Positions 1 through 9,311 of a stretch of 9,311 nucleotides of DNA are shown one piece after another. Below the pieces are notes generated by a model that was not told where the DNA came from, did not search any database, and was given only the letters and a program-made list of their open reading frames with translations. The position numbers and the translations under genes are program-made. Each line of letters starts with the position of its first letter. Position 1 is the first letter of the stretch. The DNA comes from Cyanobacteria bacterium M_surface_7_m2_040 (GTDB lineage: Bacteria; Cyanobacteriota; Cyanobacteriia; PCC-6307; Cyanobiaceae): assembly GCA_016882555.1 (NCBI GenBank), contig VGPQ01000035.1, positions 1 through 9,311 on the forward strand, read 5' to 3'.

Positions 1-1
1 G

Positions 2-2550
<2,549 letters not shown>

Positions 2551-2572
2551 TGGCCAACTCAGCCAGGGCTGA

Positions 2573-3855
<1,283 letters not shown>

Positions 3856-4375
3856 TCTGGTCGGGGACCCCAGCCGGCCACCTGGCTGAGCTGCGGTACA
3901 AGGAAAAAACAGCGCTGTTGAACTGGCTGATGGCCCCGACATCCTTGTCGGCCGCGGAGGTGTACAGGTTGAAGCTCTGGATCAGAGTGGTCACATCCGG
4001 TTTGCGAGGAAACGCCCCGCTGATCTCTTCAAGCGAGCGCCGGGCCAGTGCAAAATCCTTGCCGGTGTTTTCGGCCGCCAGCCGCGCCGTGACAAAGCCC
4101 GCATAGGCGTTCATCACCTCTTTGCTGACCAACAGTTTCTGGCTGTCGGCATTGTTCACCTGTTCGGCGGCCTGGGCTTTGAGCGCCGTGGCTTCTGCGG
4201 CCAAGATGCCGCCATCAAAGACGGTCCAGCGAAAGTTGAGCCCCACGGTGTGGGCCCAGGTGTCGCGGCTGCTGCCTGGCTGTTGGTTGACGGTTTCCTG
4301 ATAGGCGCTGAGGCTACTCACACCCACCAGGCCAAACACGGGCAGATAACCGTTAATGGCCCGGGTGGCGGCCCA

Positions 4376-4383
4376 GCGATCGC
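4376..4383. repeat. HIP1 palindrome GCGATCGC
   Basis: Core octamer of the cyanobacterial HIP1 element within the tolC-like gene; the flanking bases (A and G) do not extend it to the decamer. Confidence 0.8.
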
Positions 4384-5357
4384 GCGCAGCCAGGGTGAGC
4401 TTCTGCGCGATTTCCTCGCGCAGGTTGAGCGCCTGGTTCAGGGTCTCATCGAGCCCCATGGGCCAAGGGGCCTGTTGCGTCAGCGGGTCGGCCGAGAGCA
4501 CATATTGGCCGGGCGTGCCGGCCACCAGGGCGGTCAGGCTGTTGGAGGCGACGAACAGCTGTTGGTAGCGATCCAGCAAACGGGTCAGTTGCAGGCGCTT
4601 TTCGGTGGTGAGCTGATCCAAGGCGCTGCGGCTGAGGCGACCCTCGCGCACCAGGCGATTGGCGATCTCCGTTTGGCGGATGGTCAGATCCAGCAGCCAG
4701 TCGTAGCGCTGCAGCAGTTCGCTTTGGGCCTGAACGGCGGTGTAGGCCAGCTGCACATTGAGGGCCAGATTGCGTGCGGCGATGTCAAACAGAAATCGCT
4801 GGGCCTTGAGGTTGTCCAGGGCGACGTTGATCGACGGTTGCCTGCGGCTGTCGAAAAACGACCAGTTCAACACCACCCCTGGGCCGCTGGCGTTGCTCAG
4901 AATGCTCTGGGATGCCCCGCTCGAGCTGTCGCGCAGGGTGAGGGTTGTGCTCATCAGCACTGGTTCGTTGCTGCGCAGGGCACTGCCGCTGCCCACCACC
5001 TGTAGCGAGGGGTACCAGCTGCGGCGTGCGGCGATCAGAGTCCAGGCCCGCCCCTCGATCGCCTCGTAGGCACTGGCAAGATCGGGATTGCGGGCCAGGC
5101 CCATCGCCAGGGCATCGGCCAGGCTGAGTCGTTGCTGGCGAGACTGCAACACGCCCGATAGGCGCTCGGCCTGGTTGAGCAGGCGTTCGATTCGCTCCTG
5201 TCCGAGAGGTGGCTGTTCTTGCGCAGGATCGTTTGGCCTGGGTTGGGCCGCGGCGTCGCCAATCAGCCCCCAGGCCAGCAGCAGCGCCAAGACTCTCGGC
5301 AACGGGGATCGGCCCATCTCCCGGCGTTAACGCGTGCTGGGTGCAAGCTAGGCAGCA

Positions 5358-6659
5358 TTACAACCCAGTGGGTTCCTTGAGATCCTTGGCGGGGTCAAAG
5401 GCGCCGCGGCACTGGTGTCCAGTCCAGGGCACCAGGTGCAGCATCAGCACCAGGGCCGGCAGAGCGGCGATCGCCGTGACCACGAAGTACGCGCTCCAGC
5501 CGAGGCGTGCCGCCAGCCATCCCGAGGGCAGCGCCAGCAAGGTGCGGCTGAAGGCATAAATGCTGGTGAGCAAGGCGTATTGCGTGGCCGAAAAGCGGGG
5601 GTTGCAGAGGCTCATCAGCAGCGCCACAAACCCAGCCCCGACCATGCCATTGCCCAGATTTTCGAGACCCACAGCCGCCATCAGCGCCGGCAGGCCGCCG
5701 CCGAACTGGGCCAGGGCTGCATAGCCCAGATTGCCGCTGGCCCCCACCAGGGCAAACACCCACAGACTGCGGTTGAGCCCCAGCTGCCCGAACAGCACTC
5801 CCCCGGCCACGGCACCGGCCATCGTGGCGGCGATGGCCCAGCCGCCGTCGAGTAGGCCGATCTGCGCATCGCTGAAGCCCGTCTGCTTGAGAAAGGCGAT
5901 TGACAGGGCCGCCAGAAGTCCGTCGGGCCAGCGGTAGAGGAGCACCAGCATCAACAGCCATGGGGCGTTGCGACTGCCGGTGCGGTGCAGAAATTCACGT
6001 GCCGGTCCAACCACCGCCTGCCTCAGGCTGCTGGGGGGGTGCTGCAGGGGCTTGAGACGGGGGGCCAGCAGGGTGAATGGCACCACCGCCAGCATCAGCA
6101 GGGCACAGCCCCCAAAGGCGGCCCACCAACCCAGGCTGCCTGCCAGCAGGAAGCCCCCAGAGCTCACCAGAAGCATGCCGGTGCGGTAGCCCAAGTTGTG
6201 GACTGCCGCACCCTGGCCACGTTCGCTTTCGGGCAGCAAGTCGGTGCGGTAGGCATCAATGACGATGTCTTGGGTGGCGCTGGCGGCTGCCAGCAGCACC
6301 GCCAACAACGTGGCCAGTTGCAGCATCCCTGTGTCGCGTCTGGCGAGCGCGGCCAGCAAGGCCAACACCAGCAACACCCCGGACAGCAGCAGCTGCAACA
6401 CCAGAATCCACCCGCGTCGACGGTCGAGCCAGGGCACCGGCCAGCGGTCGAGCAGGGGGGCCCAGAGCACCTTGAAGGCGTAGGGAAGGGCTGCCAGTTG
6501 GGGAATGACCCCGATCAGTTCCAGCGAGACACCGCTGGCCGTGAGCCAGCCCTGCAACAGTTTGCTGCCGATGTTGAGCGGGCTGCCGCTGGCCACACCC
6601 TCAGCAGCAATGGCAACCATCCGCTCCCGCATCGAGCCGGGAGACGCATGGTCAGCCAT
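5358..6659 (-). CDS. AmpG-like major facilitator superfamily permease
   Basis: A polytopic inner-membrane transporter of the AmpG branch of the MFS, about 433 aa from the chosen start, with roughly ten to twelve hydrophobic segments. Family hallmarks are FKVLWAPLLDRW after the first helix pair (residues ~62-73) and ATQDIVIDAYRTDLLPESERGQG (~128-150), with a basic/polar central loop near residues 200-230. In enterobacteria AmpG imports GlcNAc-anhydroMurNAc muropeptides for cell-wall recycling; the substrate in cyanobacteria is not established, so the symbol is left blank. The start is uncertain: the frame extends to GTG 6716, with ATGs at 6704, 6659 (MADHASPG) and 6632 (MRERMVAI). None has a good Shine-Dalgarno; 6659 leaves a 65-bp divergent promoter region and is preferred. 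A weak promoter-like pair on the minus strand (TTGAAC 6723-6718, CATCAT 6699-6694, 18-bp spacer) would fit this start. It lies 40 bp upstream of the tolC-like gene. Confidence 0.88.
   Translation of the reverse strand: MADHASPGSMRERMVAIAAEGVASGSPLNIGSKLLQGWLTASGVSLELIGVIPQLAALPYAFKVLWAPLLDRWPVPWLDRRRGWILVLQLLLSGVLLVLALLAALARRDTGMLQLATLLAVLLAAASATQDIVIDAYRTDLLPESERGQGAAVHNLGYRTGMLLVSSGGFLLAGSLGWWAAFGGCALLMLAVVPFTLLAPRLKPLQHPPSSLRQAVVGPAREFLHRTGSRNAPWLLMLVLLYRWPDGLLAALSIAFLKQTGFSDAQIGLLDGGWAIAATMAGAVAGGVLFGQLGLNRSLWVFALVGASGNLGYAALAQFGGGLPALMAAVGLENLGNGMVGAGFVALLMSLCNPRFSATQYALLTSIYAFSRTLLALPSGWLAARLGWSAYFVVTAIAALPALVLMLHLVPWTGHQCRGAFDPAKDLKEPTGL
5467..5474. repeat. HIP1 palindrome GCGATCGC
   Basis: HIP1 element in full decamer form (5466-5475) near the 3' end of the AmpG-like gene, encoding Ala-Ile-Ala in a transmembrane segment. 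Confidence 0.85.
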
Positions 6660-6695
6660 TCGCAGTGGTGCAGGTGAGCGCACATTAAGAGCGAT

Positions 6696-6705
6696 GATGC
6701 GCATC
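6696..6705. other. 10-bp perfect palindrome in divergent intergenic region
   Basis: GATGCGCATC is its own reverse complement. It lies between the minus-strand permease and the plus-strand small-protein/HEAT operon, at the place where a shared operator could sit. A 10-bp palindrome can occur by chance, and it would be inside the permease gene if that gene starts at 6704 or 6716. Only the symmetry is certain. Confidence 0.35.
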
Positions 6706-6724
6706 GGCTTGAGCACTGTTCAAC

Positions 6725-6850
6725 GTGCAGTTTTTTCGTTCAACCCTGTTGCCGGCTGCCATCGTGCTGCTGTTTGGCCTGGCCTTGTTTGCGGTGAGTG
6801 CGCGCATCTGGCTGCCTGGTGACATGGCTGCACCGGCACCGTTGCAATGA
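6725..6850 (+). CDS. Small single-pass membrane protein, 41 aa
   Basis: A short open frame starting at GTG (6725) and ending at TGA (6848-6850) encodes MQFFRSTLLPAAIVLLFGLA… and ends …MAAPAPLQ. It has a basic N-terminus (R5), one strongly hydrophobic segment at about residues 8-26, and a short Pro/Ala-rich tail (WLPGDMAAPAPLQ), as expected of a single-span inner-membrane or thylakoid protein. Support for it being real: the hydrophobic pattern is coherent, its stop overlaps the GAGGA ribosome binding site of the next gene, and otherwise this 140-bp stretch has no coding explanation on this strand. No clear Shine-Dalgarno sequence precedes the GTG. An in-frame TGA at 6710 rules out a long upstream extension. 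I do not recognise a family or function; it could alternatively be a leader peptide for the HEAT gene. Confidence 0.7.
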   Translation: MQFFRSTLLPAAIVLLFGLALFAVSARIWLPGDMAAPAPLQ

Positions 6851-6853
6851 GGA
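6849..6853 (+). promoter_or_regulatory. Ribosome binding site GAGGA deciding the HEAT-protein start
   Basis: GAGGA ends 7 bases before GTG 6861. This places translation initiation there rather than at earlier GTG codons in the same open frame (such as 6798). It overlaps the stop codon of the 41-aa gene, consistent with coupled translation. Confidence 0.7.
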
Positions 6854-6860
6854 TGGGCTT

Positions 6861-7685
6861 GTGAACGCTCCTGACCAGGAGGGCGCTGGCTCTTGGCAGC
6901 CCTACGACGAGAACGCCAGCCATGAGCTGGTGCTCGATCCCGAGGTGCTGGCGGCTGAGCTGGCTCAGGAGCTGCTGGGTGATCCCCTCGATGAGATCGA
7001 GCCCGAGGCCTCCGGCAGTGCCGATGCGGCGGCCGAATGCGACCTGGGTCTGACCCTGCTGGCCGGCGGCCACGAACAGCGCCTGCAGGGTCTGCGGATT
7101 TTTTGTGAGCACCGCGACCCGCGGGCGATCCCCCTGTTGCTGCCCCTGCTGGAGGCCCCCTGCCCGATCGAGCGCATGAGCGCCGTGTATGCCCTGGGCC
7201 GCAATCCGTCGCCGATGGCGGTGGAGCCCCTGCTGGCGCTGCTGGCGGCAGATAGCAATGGCTATGTGCGCAAGGCGGTGGCCTGGAGCCTGGCCAACTT
7301 TGCCGATGCACCCGTGCTCAATCCGCTGATCCGCTCGTTGCAGGTGGATGTGGCGGCGGTGCGTCTGTGGGCGGCCACCTCCCTGGCGGATGTGGGGGCC
7401 ACGGGAGCGGCCAAGGCGGATCCCGCTGCTGCCCAGCTGATGCAGAGCCTGCGCATCGACAGTGAAGCCGCCGTGCGCAGCAACAGCGCCTGGGCCCTGG
7501 GTCGCCTCTATCCCGATCTGGTGGAGCCCCGCCAGCAGGCCGTGGTGCAGGCCCTGGTGCACACGCTGCTGGACGATCAGGAGGCCAGCGTGCGCGATGA
7601 GGCCCGCCTGGCCTTGGAGCAGCTGGAGCAGCCGGAGGTGTTGGAGCGGTTGCAGACCCTTGTGGATGAAGGGTTGCTCAGCTAA
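6861..7685 (+). CDS. HEAT-repeat (PBS-lyase-type) protein
   Basis: A 274-aa soluble protein. Residues 1-55 are acidic and low in predicted structure (LVLDPEVLAAELAQELLGDPLDEIEPEAS). From about residue 60 to the end it is a stack of helical repeats of ~30 residues. Examples are PIERMSAVYALGRNPSPMAVEPLLALL, NGYVRKAVAWSLANF, VAAVRLWAATSLADVG, EAAVRSNSAWALGRL and EASVRDEARLALEQL, the 'VR..A..AL' pattern of PBS-lyase HEAT-like repeats. Such repeats occur in phycobilin lyase subunits (CpcE type), in NblB, and in the cyanobacterial IscA-interacting protein IaiH, which has a similar size. IaiH-like is an attractive but unproven option given the ferredoxin downstream. No catalytic motif is visible, so a scaffold or chaperone role is inferred. 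GTG 6861 is chosen because of the GAGGA seven bases before it. It lies 10 bp after the small membrane-protein gene and 50 bp before the DUF2997 gene. Confidence 0.88.
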   Translation: MNAPDQEGAGSWQPYDENASHELVLDPEVLAAELAQELLGDPLDEIEPEASGSADAAAECDLGLTLLAGGHEQRLQGLRIFCEHRDPRAIPLLLPLLEAPCPIERMSAVYALGRNPSPMAVEPLLALLAADSNGYVRKAVAWSLANFADAPVLNPLIRSLQVDVAAVRLWAATSLADVGATGAAKADPAAAQLMQSLRIDSEAAVRSNSAWALGRLYPDLVEPRQQAVVQALVHTLLDDQEASVRDEARLALEQLEQPEVLERLQTLVDEGLLS

Positions 7686-7707
7686 GCCATCAACCGGCCG
7701 CCGCCGC

Positions 7708-7713
7708 TAGCAT
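7708..7713 (+). promoter_or_regulatory. Possible -10 element TAGCAT
   Basis: TAGCAT matches the bacterial -10 consensus at four of six positions and lies 22 bp before the TTG start of the DUF2997 gene, in the only 50-bp gap inside the operon. No -35-like hexamer is seen at the right distance. It may indicate an internal promoter, but this is weak. Confidence 0.2.
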
Positions 7714-7735
7714 CTCCGCACCCGCTGGCGCGTGC

Positions 7736-7978
7736 TTGGCCCCTCAGCCCTCGCTGCAGACCATCCGGTTTCGCATCCGTGCTAATGGCCGTGTGGAGGA
7801 GACCGTCGAAGGCCTGGCCGGTGCCGCCTGTGAACGCCTCACCGAGCAGATCGAAGCACGGGTCGGCTCCCTGCAGCAGCGTCAGCCCACGGCCGAGGCC
7901 TATCAGCGCTCAGAGGTTCTGCAACCCCTGGCCACTGACAGCCAAGGACTCAGCCCCGGCACCGTGCCGCCTGTTTGA
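7736..7978 (+). CDS. DUF2997 family small protein
   Basis: An 80-aa protein whose N-terminal half, LQTIRFRIRANGRVEETVEGLAGAACERLTEQIEARVG (7-44), fits the DUF2997 family: a beta-hairpin 'I.F.I..dG.veE.V.G..G..C..lt..ie..lG' followed by a helix. Members are small cytoplasmic proteins of unknown function that commonly accompany Ycf35 in cyanobacteria. The conserved beta strand begins only a few residues after TTG 7736. No ATG or GTG in frame precedes it within the gap after the HEAT gene, so TTG is the probable start codon, without a clear ribosome binding site. The tail after residue 50 is polar and Pro-rich and probably disordered. It sits 34 bp upstream of ycf35. Confidence 0.85.
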   Translation: MAPQPSLQTIRFRIRANGRVEETVEGLAGAACERLTEQIEARVGSLQQRQPTAEAYQRSEVLQPLATDSQGLSPGTVPPV

Positions 7979-8012
7979 CGTCTCCCCCCCTGACCCCCTC
8001 ACCCTGGTAGCG

Positions 8013-8402
8013 ATGTCGCACTTCAGCACCATCAAGACCGAGCTGCGTGACCGGCAGTCCCTGGAGGCAGCCCTCACCGCCATGGGGCATGCGCCGCTCG
8101 CTGGACCACGCCAGGTGCGGGGCTATCGCGGTCAACTGGCGATCGCCGAGCTGGTGGTGGCTCCGCCCCAGGGAGGCGACATCGGCTTCCGCCTCAATGC
8201 CGACACCGGCGCCTACGAACTGGTGGCCGATCTCGACCTCTGGAGTCTGCCGGTGCCGCCCGAGCGCTTTCTCGCCCAGCTCAACCAGCGCTATGCCCTG
8301 GAGGCCATTCTCGCCGCCAGCAGCGCTGAAGGCTTTGCGGTGGCCGAGCAGACCAGAAGTGACGATGGCTCCATCGAACTGGTTGTCACCCGCTGGGCCT
8401 GA
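8013..8402 (+). CDS. ycf35: Ycf35 family protein (DUF1257)
   Basis: A 129-aa protein matching the Ycf35/DUF1257 family, found in cyanobacteria and some algal plastid genomes. Characteristic stretches are MSHFSTIKTELRD (1-13), GPRQVRGYRGQ (31-41), DIGFRLNADTGAYELVADLDLW (56-77), FLAQLNQRYA (86-95) and GFAVAEQ…DGSIELVVTRW (107-128). The family has no settled biochemical function and no catalytic motif is recognisable here. The ATG at 8013 is where family members start (MSHFS), although the frame is open further upstream into the DUF2997 gene. There is no obvious Shine-Dalgarno. The gene is 34 bp after the DUF2997 gene and 13 bp before the ferredoxin-like gene, consistent with one transcript. 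Confidence 0.93.
   Translation: MSHFSTIKTELRDRQSLEAALTAMGHAPLAGPRQVRGYRGQLAIAELVVAPPQGGDIGFRLNADTGAYELVADLDLWSLPVPPERFLAQLNQRYALEAILAASSAEGFAVAEQTRSDDGSIELVVTRWA
8139..8146. repeat. HIP1 palindrome GCGATCGC
   Basis: HIP1 element in decamer form (8138-8147) within ycf35, encoding part of Leu-Ala-Ile-Ala. Confidence 0.85.
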
Positions 8403-8415
8403 CCCAGGTGGGTCG

Positions 8416-8805
8416 ATGACGGTCGACCCCTCCCTGGCCTTCGGTGTGCCCAGCCAGGCCTGTGTCATCCAGCCCACGGGGCTCGAGCCTGTGCTCGGGG
8501 GCGCGCTGCGCCAACGGGCTGTCTGGGTCGACGAAGCGGTCTGCATCGGATGCCGGTACTGCGCCCATGTGGCCTGCAACACCTTTGTGCTGGAGCCGGA
8601 TCTCGGCCGTTCCCGGGCGATCCGCCAAGACGGTGACAGCACTGAGCGCATTCAGGAGGCGATCGAGACTTGTCCGGTCGACTGCATCCACTGGGTGAGT
8701 TACGACGAGCTTCCTGAGCTGGAGCGGCGTTTGCGGGAGCAGCAGCTGCAGCCCCTGGGGTTGCCCAGCCCTGCCTGCTTCAAGCGGACGCTGCCGAGGG
8801 CCTGA
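8416..8805 (+). CDS. 4Fe-4S ferredoxin-like protein
   Basis: A 129-aa iron-sulfur protein. After a ~35-residue N-terminal segment, the ferredoxin core reads [20 protein letters not shown] (residues 35-54). C43, C46 and C49 make the Cx2Cx2C ligand set, and TCPVDC (85-90) supplies the fourth ligand C86 in the usual 'CP' context; one [4Fe-4S] cluster is expected. Two further nearby cysteines, C54 and C90, are also present. The conserved segment [31 protein letters not shown] is typical of a cyanobacterial/plastid ferredoxin family, also seen fused to J-domains in plant proteins. The ~38-residue C-terminal tail is charged and helical. It is probably a soluble electron carrier or Fe-S partner; the redox partner is unknown. 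The start at ATG 8416 is supported by AGGTGG (8406-8411) four bases upstream. It is the last gene of the ycf35 cluster and overlaps convergent rsmG by 26 bp. Confidence 0.92.
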   Translation: MTVDPSLAFGVPSQACVIQPTGLEPVLGGALRQRAVWVDEAVCIGCRYCAHVACNTFVLEPDLGRSRAIRQDGDSTERIQEAIETCPVDCIHWVSYDELPELERRLREQQLQPLGLPSPACFKRTLPRA

Positions 8806-9311
8806 GCACTCCCAGCGGCTGTTTGGCCGGAATTCCCACGGGCCTTGGGTAGGTGCCGGGGCACGGCGCCAAGGGGGTGAGGGTGATGGCATGACGCTGG
8901 CCGCGCCCTGCCGGCAGCTCCCGCGCCTGGATCGGATCGACGCGTGCCTTGAGGCAGCGGGCGGCCGCTTCCAACTGCCGTTGATCAGCCTCTGACCACT
9001 GGCCGCGGTAGAGGAGCGCCTTGCCATCGGACTTCAGCAGTGGCACCAGGTATTCCGCCACCACCGGTGCCGGTGCCACGGCGCGGGCCACCGCCCAGTC
9101 GAAGCGGCCGCGCCAGGGGGAAGAGCGGCCCAGCTTTTCAATGCGGTCGCTGCAGAACTCCAGCCGCGGCGCCAGGCCCAGGGCTGTCGCCATGGCGCGC
9201 ACCGCCTCGATTTTGCGCTGCACCGAATCCACCAGGGTGAGGCGAGCCGTGGGCAGGGCAATCGCCAGGGCCAGCCCCGGGAAGCCCCCGCCGGTGCCCA
9301 CATCGATCAGG
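8780..9311 (-). CDS. rsmG: 16S rRNA (guanine527-N7)-methyltransferase RsmG, 5'-partial
   Basis: Rossmann-fold SAM-dependent methyltransferase that makes 7-methylguanosine at G527 of 16S rRNA. The start lies beyond the right edge; about 176 C-terminal residues are visible, of an expected ~230-245. The first visible residues form the glycine-rich SAM-binding motif [18 protein letters not shown], followed by the acidic-loop motif [15 protein letters not shown]. Next is the conserved [34 protein letters not shown], which includes the A-R-A motif of the RsmG/GidB family. The C-terminus has the family's usual closing [10 protein letters not shown], then a short extension [10 protein letters not shown] that covers the end of the ferredoxin gene. 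The GTG at 9301 is the valine of DVGTGG, not a start. Identification is secure from these motifs. Confidence 0.95.
   Translation of the reverse strand, partial: LIDVGTGGGFPGLALAIALPTARLTLVDSVQRKIEAVRAMATALGLAPRLEFCSDRIEKLGRSSPWRGRFDWAVARAVAPAPVVAEYLVPLLKSDGKALLYRGQWSEADQRQLEAAARCLKARVDPIQARELPAGRGQRHAITLTPLAPCPGTYPRPVGIPAKQPLGVLRPSAASA

Noticed and set aside
3871..3888. Hairpin CAGCC…GGCTG just after rlmN as a terminator
   Set aside because: Five-bp stem, eight-nt loop, no T-run, and it lies in tolC-like coding sequence.
4250..5005. 251-codon plus-strand frame opposite the tolC-like gene
   Set aside because: The TolC-family protein with signal peptide and OEP repeats explains this DNA; the plus-strand product resembles no family.
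5985..6677. 230-codon plus-strand frame opposite the permease
   Set aside because: The Gln/His-rich composition comes from the antisense of Leu/Ala/Trp transmembrane codons; the AmpG-like protein is the real product.
6798..6860. Upstream extension of the HEAT protein to GTG 6798
   Set aside because: The extra residues overlap the small membrane-protein gene in another frame and look non-protein-like, while GTG 6861 has GAGGA seven bases upstream.
7779..8012. Upstream extension of Ycf35 into the DUF2997 gene
   Set aside because: Family members begin at MSHFS (8013), and the extension is an out-of-frame read of the DUF2997 coding sequence.

Overview
The window looks like a GC-rich picocyanobacterial chromosome (Cyanobium / Synechococcus type). 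Three things point there: RpoC2 is a separate beta' polypeptide with the very large cyanobacterial insertion, a one-helix high-light-inducible protein (Hli) is present, and a Ycf35 (DUF1257) gene sits beside a DUF2997 gene. By eye the GC content is about two thirds, which fits Cyanobium-like lineages better than Prochlorococcus. HIP1-type octamers (GCGATCGC), a cyanobacterial signature, occur four times. I see no insertion sequences, CRISPR array, tRNA or rRNA, and no sign of foreign DNA.

Left third, plus strand (1-3855): the 3' part of rpoC2, then a small hli gene, then rlmN. hli and rlmN overlap by 4 bases (GTGA), so they are probably translationally coupled. A three-copy 15-bp tandem repeat straddles the rpoC2 stop codon. 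This block joins transcription, a thylakoid photoprotection protein and 23S rRNA/tRNA methylation.

Middle, minus strand (3824-6659): an AmpG-like major facilitator permease followed 40 bp later by a TolC-type outer-membrane factor, probably one transcript. The tolC-like gene converges on rlmN and overlaps its 3' end by 32 bp. A short divergent region (6660-6724) containing a 10-bp palindrome separates this block from the next.

Right third, plus strand (6725-8805): a previously easy-to-miss 41-aa single-span membrane protein, a HEAT-repeat protein, a DUF2997 protein that appears to start at TTG, Ycf35, and a 4Fe-4S ferredoxin-like protein. All lie on one strand with short gaps and look like an operon. 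The ferredoxin gene then converges on, and overlaps by 26 bp, rsmG (16S rRNA m7G527 methyltransferase), whose 5' end runs off the right edge.

Most of the window is ordinary core genome. The part with the least understood function is the small-TM / HEAT / DUF2997 / Ycf35 / ferredoxin cluster. A role in Fe-S handling or electron transfer linked to photosynthesis is a reasonable but unproven inference from the ferredoxin and the HEAT scaffold.
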